Assembly (NCBI GenBank): GCA_022606135.1
Contig: JABYQN010000010.1
Coordinates: forward strand, 2,108,001 to 2,172,000
DNA from: Fomes fomentarius
Lineage: Eukaryota > Basidiomycota > Agaricomycetes > Polyporales > Polyporaceae
Direction of reading: 5' to 3'
Length of the DNA: 64,000 nucleotides
Shown here: in pieces, positions 12,208 to 24,497 of the stretch
Position numbering within the stretch: the first letter of the stretch is position 1
Layout: the number at the start of each line of letters is the position of its first letter
Position numbers and translations under genes: made by a program
Notes under the pieces: model-generated
What the model was told of the DNA's origin: nothing
Seen by the model: the letters and a program-made list of their open reading frames with translations, nothing else
The model's database searches: none

Positions 12208-13451
12208 CCTCAACTTGGAGGAAGACCCTGAGTAGTGCTGTTCGCGAGGGCGTGGTTGTTCTGCTCCCAATTGCCATAGAGGGCCTGACCTTTATCCTCT
12301 TAGAAGAGGTGCAGTACTCACTCTGATCTATGATGAGAAAGACACCGTCCCACCGTGACCCACGACATCCCCGGTCGTATGCAAGAGGCATACTGCAATG
12401 TGTTCTGCAGATAGCGTACGGATCCCTGTCGGCAACAACCACCACTATAGAAATGAGGAAAGCGTGAGCATTCTGACCAAGAGTCGTCGGCGAACTATGT
12501 GGATGAACAAGGGAGTAGCCTGAATGTCGTTTCCGATCGGAGATTCAGAAGTTGTGGTCGTCTTGACGAGTCCTATATGATATGACTGAAGTGTACTCCA
12601 GCTTGCAGGATGTATTGGCCTACAGTGCTTCGGGGGGGTCGGTTGCGGCATTTAGTGGGAAGTAGCAACGAGTCGTTCGGTATAGGAGATCCTTGGCAGG
12701 CGGCACAAACACGATGCAATATCAATGCAGGAGTCTCAATATTTTGCACGTACGAGCGGTTTCTAGCTTTTACCCTTTGCAAAATGGTCGTGACTCTGGT
12801 CTAGGTGACTCACAGCCAAGATGAACGTTCAAGTTGAGGTTATTGTGAGTCGTCGTCCCCCAGAAATGGAAGTATAAGCGCGCATAGCAGCCTCCGATCC
12901 TAACATGACCAAACAAGCATGCTCGTGCGATCATCGCGCACGCGGGTCCTGGGAGACCGTCCCAGCCTCTCTGGTGTGCCCACTGTCATGCACATCATCT
13001 TGGAAGCAAGTAGCGAGTGCCGCGTCACAGTGGACGACCTGGCGCGCATGACGCGTGCGTGGCCAGCCTAACCTCACGCGCCGTCCCGGGATCACTTTGA
13101 ACACGCAACCGCCGCTTAAAGCCCTCGCGCACTTCGAACAGCATTTCCCAGTCCCGCGCGAGCGCATACCCTCGTAAATTGACTGCGATCTGCACAACAT
13201 GCACAAACCGACTAAGCTAGGGAAGTATCAGCTGAAGAGCACCCGAAGTCGGGCGGCGAGATGCCAGTCTATCGTCATGATGATGCAATGTATTTCATAC
13301 TACAGTAAACTCTGCGTCGTTTTCGGATACGTTCCACTGGCACCCAAGGAGTGCTAGGCTTTGTATAGCTGCACGCAAAGATGGATAGAGATGGGCCATG
13401 ACTTACCTACTGAGATGAATTGACCATTGGAAGATTATGCCTACTCTCACC
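12208..13451. other. Intergenic, no gene seen
   Basis: This is the upstream region of the SDR gene and the downstream region of the Zn-cluster-like gene. No frame with protein-like composition was found on either strand. Confidence 0.4.
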
Positions 13452-14386
13452 TTAGTCTCTTCTTGCGACTGCCTTACCCTTCCCTTCGCCCCGTTCTCTT
13501 GTTCCATCGTCTGCAATGTCCTTCAGCAGGTCGTAGATACGGTCCACCCTTTCTGCGATCCGCTCGAGTACTTTGATAGTTGATGAAGAGGGATGAGGCT
13601 GACGGCTCGTGCCAGTAGGGGGCGGCTTCGATTGTACCGGACCGTGCTCAACAGAGCCAGAAGGGTCGGGGGACGAGTCTAACTCATCTTCTTCATCCTC
13701 GCCGGTATCTCCCTCACTAACGGCGTAAGCGACCCTGGAACGTTTCCTTGACTTCGGGGCACTCGCTCCGCACGTACGCTTCCTAGATGGGGTTGTCGCT
13801 GATCGAGCGCGATCAACAACCATACCGTCGCTCTCGAGCTTGCGCCGGAGCGTCATGTCGATGGGAGGGCGCTGACACTCCGCCCCCAGGGACGCAACTG
13901 CACAAATGAAGTGTGTTAGTCACGAAGAGACAACCGGCAGGTATACAACGAGGCAGTGACTATACCAGTTCGAGTGTGCCAGTCGCAACCGCTCCGCGCT
14001 CGCCGCAGGCATTGCTGGCACTTCCAGGAGGCCGCGTTAGTTTGCACACACGGACGATCGTGGCGCACGCACTCGCCGCACGCGGTCTTGCGCGCATCGA
14101 CCACCTTCTGTCTGAGATCGGCACAGAGACTTTGCTCGCGGAGGCCGGCGGGAAGAATGACATTCGCGAGGTTGATATGCGGAGGGATGACTAGGGATGT
14201 CTCTTGTGCGATCGCATCTGAGGCTCCGGTAGGTATTTCGTCAGACGTGTGGTGGGTAGAAGCTATGGATGGGGAAATGTCATGAGAAGAGACATGAGGA
14301 GATATGTGGGTGCTGAATGTTGGCATGAGGCGTGCGGCATTCATGGTTATTAGGCCGTCGCTGGGGCCAGCGGACTCGAGATACAT
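13452..14386 (-). CDS. Short nuclear-type protein with Zn2Cys6 cysteine spacing
   Basis: Two exons (14386-13966, 13897-13452) join in phase to 288 aa. The start was chosen at an ATG in a CCACC context. Residues 103-134 carry six Cys as C-x2-C-x6-C-x9-C-x2-C-x7-C, which fits the fungal binuclear zinc cluster spacing. A basic stretch rich in RKR/KSRKR (around 162-182) looks like a nuclear localisation signal. It is followed by an acidic Ser/Glu/Asp segment and a short amphipathic helix (IKVLERIAERVDRIYDLL) that could dimerise. The protein lacks the long middle homology region of canonical Zn2Cys6 transcription factors, and the cluster is central rather than N-terminal. A DNA-binding or transcriptional role is plausible but not shown. 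Its start lies 570 bp from the divergent F-box gene. Confidence 0.65.
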
Positions 14387-14958
14387 GGTGGTTCGAGCTG
14401 AGTAACAGTGCTGAGCAGCGTCGTGTCTACTTATTTGAGTGGAGCGAGAACTACCGCAGCCACTTGCTGCAAGCTCGGCCGCAGTTCGACTTTTGCGGCG
14501 ATGTCCCAAGACTAGATCGCTGAGGTCATGAGCGGGCCCACTCTGTTGAACGATGTTAACAGGCTGTCGCAGAAAGGTGTCCCAAAAAGCTAACAACAAG
14601 CACAATCATTCAGTCCAAGAAGTGTAAGCTGACTCAGAACCCGGGCCGTTTCCGAGGTCCAGTGGGAGATCTGAGTGGATGCTGGCGCTGACTACTGTAA
14701 CTGATCCAGAACAATCCGAAATGTGCTGCGCGAAAGAATAGATGTACCCAGCAGGCTGAGGGAAATGGCGATGGCATGAGACTGGTGGTAGTAGCAGCCA
14801 GCTTGAGACTTCGAGTCACTGAGTGAACTGAGACTCAGACTGCCTTGGAAGACTCCGTCCACGTGCTCATACCAGCACAAGCGCGCATGCATGATGATGC
14901 GGCGTACACGCGTCCGGGTCGTCTTTTCCGCCTACTCATACTCATTCATACTGAATAC
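14387..14958. promoter_or_regulatory. Shared upstream region of two divergent genes
   Basis: The stretch separates the start codons of the Zn-cluster-like gene (minus) and the F-box gene (plus), so it should contain both promoters. I see no clear TATA box. A frame extends upstream of the minus-strand start but lacks a better initiator. Confidence 0.45.
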
Positions 14959-17095
14959 ATGACTGAGGCAGGAGCAGCAGATGCCGGACTGGACACGTCA
15001 CTCAACGTTGTGGTTGAGGGCATAGCCAAGCTTCGCGCGGAGATCGTTCAGCTCAAACAAGCGAAGCAGCTTCTCGAGACCCGGGTAACTGAATTACTTC
15101 CGGTAGGTATCTTGGCCCCTTCACTGAGCGGATGGTAACCACATATGCGCATCTAGGTATTAGAAGAGGTCCAAGTGCTTAGACATGAACGCGCAGCGCT
15201 CGGAAGATCAGTTGTCACAGTAATGCGCCAAAGCGGGGTACGGTCCAGCTAAACTCTTCCTCCGAGTCGGGAGGGTTGCTGACCGTTACTTGGTATACCA
15301 CCCTGGACAGCTATTGCTCCCCCCTTCCAGGACTACCCCACCAACATTTCTCGACTTTCCACCAGAGATAATCTTGCGGGTCTTCAGGAACGCGGTTGCT
15401 CCCCGTTGGGAACATGATCCGTCGATTGTCCGGGGCCCCCATACGGCATGGCTCCGGGAACTTCGCATGAAGAAGGGATTTCCGCTATTATGCAAGGCGA
15501 CATTCTCGTCCGGGATGCAAGTTCTATATGAAGACATTGTCATTCGTCGCATGGGCCAGATCTCAGCCCTCGCACAGACCCTCCGTACCTCGGATATGGG
15601 GACTTACCTCAGCACGCACGTCAGGAGTATCCGTGTTCACTGGTGCCCAGTATGGTCTCCCTGTGAGGATGTCCTCAAAGAAGATTTCCTCTTCATCCTG
15701 ACGCGATGCTCGTCTCTTCGTGAGTACGAGTACTACCCACATCCCAACTTTCCCATCTCCTCCTCTTCATCTTCCTCCGCCAAGCTCGATGGATACTTCA
15801 ACCCAATGTGGTTTATAGAGCCATCTTCGATCGCTCCAGCGCATGCGTCCCTAGCATCGAATACTCTCACACCTTCCCTCCGCTCTGTTTGTCTCGAATG
15901 CACGATTGATGACAGCGATGTGTTCTCGTCGCTCGGACGACTCCTCATGTCGGTCAGCTGCGTGCTCGAGAGGCTCTCACTTGGAAGAGTCACGACGAAC
16001 TGCAGCGAGGCTCCGCTATTGAGCTTGCCCCGTGTCACCGAGCTTGTAGTTGAGCATGGGTCGACGCCATCGTTTGACCAGTATTTTTGCTCGTGGACGC
16101 TCCCTCAACTCAGGCGTCTCACCCTGGTTTTACCATGCGACGGAACCCAGCTCGATCCTGCAGTCCTGACGCGCTTTGGAACCCGGCTCAAGTATTTGCA
16201 TCTGTGTCACATGACTTCGATTCGTCACCAGGCAGAATGGGCAGATTGGCTCCTTCGGGATCTCTTCATATTCTGTCCTGTCATTGAACACCTCGCACTG
16301 GTGGTAGAGTATCTGCCGCAACGTCGTCGCGAAGACGAAGAAGACGATGACGGGGGACACTACTACTGGCCTACAGACGTCATCGTACGTTCTCCCACAC
16401 TCAAATACCTGGATCTCTGGGGCCCGACTCAAAAGGGGTTCATGCACCCTTTCTCGTATGATGAGAGCAAGGAGATATGCCAATATCTTCTCCGTCCAGA
16501 CAGTGAAACCCCATTGTTACGTAGTGTCAGGTTTATTCAGTGCCTCCTGTGGACAAGCGATCCAATGGCAGCCCTGCCGGAGATCTGCCACCCAGAGCTG
16601 GTGCCCGTGGGTCAGGTGGTATATCGCCGATTCCCAGCTTTGTGGATCGCTCAGACTGCCACCACGCTGTACGCAGATTTGCCACGGGCCGATCTCTCTG
16701 CGTACACAGAACACCCGGACTACCCTGAAGCATACGCAGGAGATGGACTGGAGGTCGAGGACGTACAGACGTGGCCCCCGGACGGCGCAGATGTATCGGA
16801 CGCTGGCTCCGATCGCGAAGGTGACAGCGGTACCTTGAACGCAACACGGAGTCTTGAAAGCAAAGGAGAAAGAGATGGCGAGGATGTCCAAGACGATCAT
16901 CAAGATGTGGACAACGATAGCGACAGCTCGGAGTCGGCTAGTAGCCACGAAGGTTCAGAAGGTTCAGACCGTGAATGCGACGACGACGATATTGACGGCG
17001 ATGGTCTGAAGCTTGACCGGGACGCCATCCTGCAAGCATTCTCGCGTAACCGAGACCACGGGGAATATCGACATGTCGCGATCTGGGACATGTAG
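14959..17095 (+). CDS. F-box protein, paralogue of the gene at 8521-10388
   Basis: Three exons (14959-15102, 15157-15219, 15311-17095), all phase 0, give 663 aa. Exons 1 and 2 encode a coiled coil (IAKLRAEIVQLKQAKQLLE, then VLEEVQVLRHERAAL). Exon 3 carries the F-box (FPPEIILRVFRNAVAPRW), the MKKGFPLLCKATFSS helix and YEDIVIRRMGQISALAQTLR, almost identical to the paralogue. Leucine-rich repeats and a long acidic Asp/Ser/Glu tail follow, ending in a short ordered peptide. It probably acts as a substrate receptor of an SCF ubiquitin ligase. The Trp usually found in the F-box helix (CKSW) is replaced here by CKATF. The 'start' 21 bases before exon 3 is not used, because the reading frame has no ATG there and the upstream exons join cleanly. 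Confidence 0.8.
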
Positions 17096-18104
17096 TCACA
17101 TATTGTATGCACACTGTTGATAATGCGAGGTCGAGTACTTACTCCGTTTTCGCAGACGTCGCATGCGCAGGGGTACCTGAAGCTGCCCCTGGTTATTACG
17201 TATCTTTCTTCTCCGGCTTCACGTTCAAACCAGCCCTGCTCTGAACTTGTCGATATCTTGTTCGCACACTCTGCGCCTCTGAGGAACGATTAGGGAATGG
17301 TTTATACTTATCATGATGCAACGAGGGCCCACACGAGCTCCCGTAGTACAAGATACTCGTTTACGTCTACTCCTATTCAAAAAGTCCGGAGGAGAATCCT
17401 TTCAGCCTCACATCCCGCAAACAATCGTGCCCAAATCCTGCCATCAACAAATAGGGAGCTCAGTGCCTGTTCGAAGCTGATCGTGATTCGTGGTATAAAA
17501 TCTAATCATAGGTACCGTGCCCAGCGTCTCCCTTGTTCGCAGTACTTTTTCCCACCACATTCAGGTCTCCTGCCATCATCATCCTGGCCCTGCATCACCT
17601 CACTTTACAGCCATCGCCCCACGGGCAATATCAGCGAGAATGTCGAGTTGTCCGCGGCATGTCAGTATTTACTTTTCGGAGTAATCCGGCAGTGAGTGAC
17701 ACGATTGAAAGAGGTCGTGTATCGCTTCATAGGTCTGTGATTATTGATATTTCGTCACTCGTGCTCAATCGAGTTCACCTGGGGGGAAATATGACATGAA
17801 GGCTAACAACGGCGACGTCAGCCCGACTGCGACCGTGGAGCACATCTAGGGCAGTGTACCGTGCATGAGAACAAAGAAGACCGCGGCTGGGACATGCTGT
17901 GTGCTGCGCAGTAACTACCCGCCCCACTCCTAACAACATCTATTTCAATATGGCTCATCCCACTCCATCGTCGCTTGATTCGCCACACTCGAAGCACCCC
18001 GTCGCGTTCATGTCGCTTTTTGGGGAGCATCCCCCGTTTCTCGCTTGTGCCTTGCGGTGGTCGTGTAGCGGTGTCGAAGCCTGGAGTTCTCGGTTGAAGG
18101 TCCA
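17096..18104. other. Intergenic, no gene seen
   Basis: This is the 3' flank of the F-box gene and the distal promoter of the wall-protein gene. Only short frames without recognisable motifs are present. Confidence 0.4.
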
Positions 18105-18110
18105 TATAAA
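18105..18110 (+). promoter_or_regulatory. TATA box of the Ser/Thr-rich protein gene
   Basis: TATAAA lies 125 bases before the start codon and is followed by a CT/CA-rich initiator region. This spacing matches the TATA positions of other small secreted-protein genes in the window. Confidence 0.6.
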
Positions 18111-18234
18111 GCTTCCTTGGTCGGACTCGACAGACAGCAACAACACATTTCTTTACCTCGACTTGCGACTCGACTCGGACACCTAATACATTACCCCCAA
18201 CCTTCGTTGTCACCGCTTTATCCACCAGTCCACC

Positions 18235-18809
18235 ATGATGTTCGCCAACACCAAGCTCGTCGCTCTCTCCCTTCTCCTCGCGTGCACCAGCGTGCTCGCC
18301 GCCCCCCAGGATGCTCCCGATACTGGCGTTGCGAGCCCTCCAGCGTCCGATACTGGCGTTGCCAGTCCTCCACCGTCCGATACCGGTGTTGCCAGCGCAC
18401 CAGGTTCGTCGTTCTACACTTTGACACTCTTACCTGTGCTCACCCCTCATCTCTAGTTGACCCCACTGACAGCGCCGCTGTTGGCTCCTCCGCTACGGTG
18501 CCCTTGGGCACCGACACCTCTGCAGCCACCGGTATCGCCACCGCCTCCACACCCGCAGCCAGTACCGGCACCGGGCTCTCCGTGCCCGCTGCTGGGTCGG
18601 GCACTTCCTCTAGTGTTCTCGGTGGGGCGAGCGGCGCGGGTGGCTCCGGCACTCTCGCGCCTTCCGCTACTCTTGGAGGATCGAACACCACGACCGCTGC
18701 GACGGGCTCCCCGTCGGGCAACAGCACCGACCCCAATGGCGCTCTGGCTCTCAATGCGGGCAGCCTTGGCCTCGTCGGCGTGCTTGCTGCTGTCGGGCTT
18801 GCTCTCTGA
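18235..18809 (+). CDS. Ser/Thr/Ala-rich secreted protein with GPI-type tail
   Basis: Two exons (18235-18403, 18457-18809) join in phase to 173 aa. The first 21 residues or so are a signal peptide (LVALSLLLACTSVLAA). It is followed by three tandem copies of a decapeptide beginning DTGVAS, then a Ser/Thr/Gly/Ala-rich stretch with three NST/NTT glycosylation sites. The C-terminus has small residues followed by a hydrophobic tail (LGLVGVLAAVGLAL), the pattern for GPI anchoring. The protein probably sits at the outer membrane face or in the wall. It has no Cys motif, so it is not a CFEM protein. Two adjacent ATGs (18235, 18238) could serve as start. Confidence 0.75.
18319..18402 (+). repeat. 30-nt in-frame tandem repeat
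   Basis: Nearly three copies of a 30-nt unit encode DTGVASPP plus a variable pair. The differences are mostly third-base changes, so the repeat is maintained at protein level. It lies between the signal peptide and the Ser/Thr region. Confidence 0.8.
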
Positions 18810-20782
18810 GGCTGATGCAGTGCGCGATGCCTCAAAAGGGCTCCCGAAACAGGTACTGTGGCTGCTGCCCTGCCGCGTTGCTGAGTGGTGGTCTTTGGAC
18901 GGTTGTGTCGAGTTGAAACGTTCGTACCAAGTCGTACTACCGCATGTTGTGTGTACGGACCTTCGATCTGTTGTGAACCCGGATGTGCATGGACGTATTA
19001 CCCCTACCTAATGATAATACCTCGTTTTCTGCCTTGATCTCTGTCCCAATTGGATCTGGGTCCGCGCCGGCACGGTTGAACTTGAACTTGAAGTGGTTTC
19101 GCTTCGGGAGGCTTTGATCTGATTAGATAACGTAGAATTGGTCTAGATAAGATCTTGACCAGCGCCTTGCCAATTTTGACCGTGATTCTGCTGTCAACAT
19201 CCGTCCGCAGTTTTCAGCTTTCCCCACTTTACCCCCGGTCGAAGTCTGCTCGTGGTTATTAGCGTCTGTCTGACTCTCGCATCGATGGGAACGCCATAAA
19301 GCGGATCAGCAACAACGCGAGGAACTTCCTCACGAACGCATGCAGCATGCGCGTTACCAGATGGACATTGTGCGGGGACGGGTGGTAAACACGAGGCTAG
19401 CAGGTAGTGGCTCTGGACCTCGGTGAGTCTTGCCAACTGCTTGCAACACGTCGGACCTCGAAGAAATGCAGGGGGTGTTCTCGCCGTCGTTGTCCTACAT
19501 CTCTAGCTGTCCAAACGGCTCGCTACATGATTCCTGATGGTCGCTGGCGAAATGTGAACGTTATTTGTCTCGTTGTTGCACCGTGGTCTCATCTTGATTG
19601 TGAGACTACAGTATAATAGATTCGTACATACTCGTTCCTTTTCGTCAGAGATCAACTCGCTACCCTGACGTGAGCTTCAGCGCTCCGTGCTCGTGGGTCG
19701 CACATTGTAATGTGTACCTTGAAGTTCTATCGCTTCTACGTGCAAAGACGCATTGTATATCAGAACCCCGTTCCTCGTGTGCCCATCCCTCAGCTGATGA
19801 AGTACCTTCGCCTGTCGGGACTGTTGCACATTATCTCCGTCTTCTGCGAGTAGGATGTCGGGTGAACGATAGGGCACGGCCATCACTCACACGGAAGCAA
19901 AATGACCGTGTCTCCTCGCGCGTATCCCATCTACACGGTCCCGGGTCATGTCTGTGCTGCGGAAAGACGGTGGAAAACGCTGAGGCTCATACAGCTCCGC
20001 GCGGAGGCTAACAAAAGCCTAATCGTCTATCGCACCTTCTGTGTGACGTTCGAGACCGCGGAGGAGCTATAGCTATGTCAGCCTCTCTGTCGGAGTGTTG
20101 CGAGTACGTACACGTAAAAGACATACTGGCTGCGGTCTGGACCCAATAGGCCAATAGGGGTGTGGCCTGGAAAGGGTCTGTTCATTCTCGGTGGCGCGGC
20201 CCACGTACGTCTGCATGTGCTACATGTTGTACTAACGACGACATTATGCTCCTGAAGGTGCACAGCTGAACACTGCAAGTCGGGTCCATTCAGAATCCAC
20301 GCCGCGGCAAAGCTTCATCCTCAACAATCTCGCACGGAGCGGATATACGAAGACTAGAAGTGTCCATGGATCTGCTTTATTTTGCGGTATCGGCCGTGGT
20401 TCGATCATTTGTCCGCCGCAACCTACGGCGAAAGGGGCTGGCTTCCGCTGCACCTGCCCCCCGAGGGGACGGACACATGCTGACTACCACCTGCGGCCAC
20501 CCTCTCTGTCAGTCGATGCACTGCGGAGATATCCAGGGTGCTGATCGAGTCCGTGCCCAACGAAGACGGTATGAATTTGCCCGTCTTTCTCGCAATTGCC
20601 TCCCCGCCCGCACTTTGCCTGCCGCCATTTACTCTGTTAGCCTTTGCTGGCTTCTCTGTTCCCAACCTCCAACCTCCAACTCCTCCCTTTCCACCCGGCT
20701 CTGTCTTTGTCTAGTCCTGTGCTTCAGTTGAACGGTTTGCGTAGCTGCTGGCAGACGCTCCTCTGCACTCGTCCACGCTCTG
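18810..20782. other. Intergenic, no gene seen
   Basis: Frames on both strands are short and have no recognisable motif. The last 150 bases before the RhoGAP start are C/T-rich and probably form its promoter and leader. Confidence 0.4.
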
Positions 20783-23472
20783 ATGTCGTGGCCGGTCCAT
20801 ACTCGCATCGTCTCGCCATCGCCGTCGTTTTCCACCACCAATATGCATCTCCCGCGTCCGCACGATGCGAACATCGCGGGCCTGAGCACCCCGCGCTACC
20901 CCGGCAGCGCAGGGCATGTCGCCGCCGGATCCCCTCCTCATTGTTTCGCATCACTGCGAACCCCTTTTTGCTCTCCCGCCCTGCAGCAAATGTCCGTGAA
21001 CTCCCTCGAGAAGGTGCCAGGTTACCTCTCTACTCCCTCCACCCCACGCTCTATCAGACAGAGTCTTGGCGATCCGGCAAGTCCTTCATCTTATCCCGCC
21101 ACCTCGTATCGTCCATACGACTCGCCTGGTCTGTCAGCCTCCGCCCTCGCGCAATTCAGGATGAGAGGTCTTCCCATCGTGGACATGGAATCGGATCGGC
21201 TTGCGCGCGCATGCGGACAGTCTCCATCTTCCGCTCTCGCGTCTTTGCGAGCCGATACGGACGCTGGCGGATCGCATGGGCAGAAGGCGTCTTCCGAACG
21301 CAGTCAGCCTGTGCGGATGCCTTCATCTGAAGCTTGGGATCATCCAGAATCGTCGCACGGCGGACGCCCCCGCGCCCGCTCAGTACGTGGTCCCCAGCGT
21401 ACATCGCCCGCAAGTATTCCGATTCGCCCGCGGTCAGCGTCACAACCGGCGTCTATACCCGTCTTTACTCCATCGAGCCCACGTGTCGTTGTGCGGTCCC
21501 TGAGGGAGCTTCTGGACCAGGAGGACATGCGGCTCGAAGGCTGCCTGGACGTCCAACACGTTGTCGAGCAGTGGAGCGTGCACCAGCGCCGCCCTGCACA
21601 TCTCGGTCTAGGCTTGCTCGGTGCGGATATCAGTATCAGTGCGTACATCTCATCTTGCGCGTCCGTAGATGCGGTAGGGTGCTCAATCTCACTCGTTCTG
21701 CTTTCCCAGAAACATTCGGATCGCCCGTGAGCGTGGCGGTCAGGTGTGCATCCATGGCCACCGTCCTGGGCGGATTTCAGCACCACATACCGTGGGTTGT
21801 ATACGCATGCGTCGAAGAACTAAATCGGACAGGTCAGTGGTTGTCGTCTTTGTCCATCATCGAGTATATGGCCGCTTACGCCCCGCCTTCGACTTCGTAG
21901 GCATTTATCAGCCTGGGCTTTTCCGCGCGGTGCCTCACCGACGACGCCTGGCGCAATTGATCTCAAACTTTGATCTCCCTTTACCGCCTGCGTCCAATCA
22001 GTCACCTATGGACCTGCCTCAATGTCCTCCCTTAATACCGTCCGCGTCGACAACACGCGCTTCATTACGCAAGGAGTCGATGCCCGATATCTGCGCGTTG
22101 CTCAAAACGTATCTGGACGAGCTTCCAGAACCCCTGCTCGACGAAGCGCTGGTCACGGTGCTTCATCGGCTATGCGTCATGCCGTCTCTTCTGCACGAGT
22201 CGGCCGAGGCATACGACCAATCGTGCCCTGAAGGTCGTCGCCCCTCTTCGCCGCCGCCTCATGTGCAGACACACGCACGCGCAGGCTCAGCGACGTCTTT
22301 TGTGCTCCCGGCCACACTACTCATGACATCAGGTGCAACCGAGTCGACGCAGATCCGCATCGCACAGCACATTCTCCGCCTCGCGCCGCCGCCCTTGTGC
22401 GCGCTCTTCGCGTACTTGCTCGCATTCTTCACCCAGCTCCCGCTCTCGCCCGACAACGGCATCACCTTTGAGGACGTCTCGCGCATGTTCGGCCGCGCGC
22501 TTGCGGGCGGGGAAGCTGTCACGCGACACGCGGTTCTCATGTGGCTGTTAGAGCGGTGGTTCGCTATACAGGACGGGTTGTTCGATATCGCGAGTGATGC
22601 GAACGGAGAGGATGCGGATGGTCGCGTTCTTCAAAGCTCGGCAGAGTCTTCCTCACCACCTTCGTCCAAATCTCCCGGCCAGTTTGCGTCATCTGAGAAT
22701 ACGCTCAAGCAAGAGGAGCCGATCATGAGCAACGGGGTCGCTCAATCGGCATATCCATTCGCGCTCTTTGGAAGGTCGTACTCTCCGTCGATCTCATCGT
22801 CTGATGGGGCAGAGTCTGTACCTAGTCTCTCAACTGGGGAGAGCGAGGAGCCGTCTCCTGGCGCGCGCACGCCGTTCGTCGAGCCGGGGTGCTTCATGGG
22901 TGGCGCGTCGGAGAGCTATAGTTTCCCGTCCGCGCACCACTCAAGCATGTCTACACGAGGACTGTTCGGTAATGGTAAGCTTATTGCCGTAATGCCGCCT
23001 CGTCTTCTCACTCGCTCATCGCTGTCGTCCAGTAAATCAAGAGGAATACGAATACTCTCCTCCTGGCGGTGGTCGTCCATTCGCCACACACGAAAAGACT
23101 GGCAGCGGCGCAAACAGCGCGCGCTCCGCGTCAATGTGTGCGTCCTCGAATCATCCCCTCTCGCCTTGTGCAAGCCCGCTCACCGCGGATTCTTATCATC
23201 TAGCCCCCGATGGTTCGTCGCCACCAGAATCCGACTGCGGCGCACCGTGCGGTTGGCACTCCCGCGCAGCCTCAGGGGACGCGCGCGCATCTCGGCTCAT
23301 GGGCTCGCCTCCAGGGGAGACAGCACGCCACTCGCCCCCGCCCTCCCCGTCACCGTTGGGCGCGGCTTACGAGCTAGCGCGTCCGGGCGCATTGCTTGAA
23401 GGTAGTCGAGACCAGGCACGAATGGAGGGCTTGTGGGAAGCCGCCAGCCGGGGCTGGGATGGGTCAAGGTAG
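20783..23472 (+). CDS. RhoGAP-domain protein
   Basis: Four exons (20783-21638, 21710-21832, 21901-22974, 23033-23472) join in phase to 830 aa. Residues 1-285 are Ser/Pro-rich and look disordered. The RhoGAP domain begins at TFGSPVSVAV (about 287), continues through IPWVVYACVEEL and the arginine-finger loop GLFR (Arg335), then LLKTYLDELPEPLL. It ends near the helix of GITFEDVSRMFGRAL and AVLMWLLERWF. The C-terminal 250 residues are again Ser/Pro-rich and probably regulatory. Such proteins speed GTP hydrolysis on Rho, Rac or Cdc42 and shape polarity and wall growth; the target GTPase cannot be told. The introns inside the domain are well supported because each restores the conserved frame. Confidence 0.88.
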
Positions 23473-24497
23473 GGGTAGGGGCTGCTTCCTCCCTGAGTGT
23501 CCATTCTTGCCCTACCGTCTCCCGCAAGTTAGAGGTCCTGTGAGATCTGGATTCATGTCGTGTTCTGCCTTCTGCGTGTTCCGAGCCCATATTCAGGGAA
23601 TCTTCCATTGTACGATACACGAACACATCGCTCTCTCCGACACGTCCCTCCCCCTTTTTCCACTGGTGTATCTATCTGGTTTGGCTGTGTCCTCTTCTCT
23701 TTCGCCGATATAGACGGTCTTTCTCCCTGGTGTATGCATGTATCGTACAGTCCATCACTACCTCCACTCCGACTCTCTGTCTCCTCTCCGGTTGTTCCTC
23801 GCATCTGTTCGTCTGGGTCATAGCATACGTGTGTCTCTTTTGCCTTTGGTGCTGCAATTGCCTTTCTCTGGGTATCTCCTGTCTGTACACGCACAAAACG
23901 TTGTGTATGTATCTGTATGCGTAGCCGGTATTCGTAACCTCGTCATAATCAGAGGTACCTTATATGATACAGCTTGGTTGTTGACATCATAACTGTTCGC
24001 AGAGCCGACTACGCAACCCATGCAACGGGACAAAGATGAACCGTATTGAAGCTTGAGCTTGAGATCCGCGTTTCAGGGTGCATGTACAAGGTAGGCGACG
24101 GTCGATCTCCCGGTCACCATGCGTGCACGCCTACGCATTGTAGTATGGGATGGTCACGGCCACATATTTACGTCCGTAAATAATACACGTCACCGCAATC
24201 GGACACATGCTCTGGACGCACTGCTCTTCAAGCACTACCCTACTCAACTCCGAACGGCCCGAGGGGAGGCACAGTCAGTCTGCATCAGTGAGCTGTTTTC
24301 GAGGTGTCGGAAAATGAACAGAGTCACAGTCAAGCACAGCAGTGATCAAGAACGCACAACAGTGAATCAGGGGCTGACCGCGGTAAGTCCCTTCCCTGAG
24401 ATAGATAGACTAGTCCTTCCCGTCCATGGGCAGATCGGAGAGAGACTGCTCGCGTTTGACTTCGACTTTGACTTTGACGCTGACGCTGCTACTAGTA
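23473..24497. other. Intergenic with a dispersed repeat
   Basis: The first 400 bases are probably the 3' flank of the RhoGAP gene and are pyrimidine-rich. From about 23925 a stretch resembles sequence at 27905-28115 (listed separately). No gene was found. Confidence 0.45.
23925..24330. repeat. Dispersed repeat, copy A
   Basis: Two blocks match copy B at 27905-28115 in the same orientation. One is about 85 bp around the shared CTTATATGATACAGCTT and TGTTCGCAGAG segments (23930-24015). The other is about 60 bp around CCCGAGGGGAG and TCTGCATCAGTG (24245-24310). Copy A has about 200 extra bases between them. No coding sequence is seen. It may be a short non-autonomous element or a solo LTR remnant. 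Confidence 0.55.
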
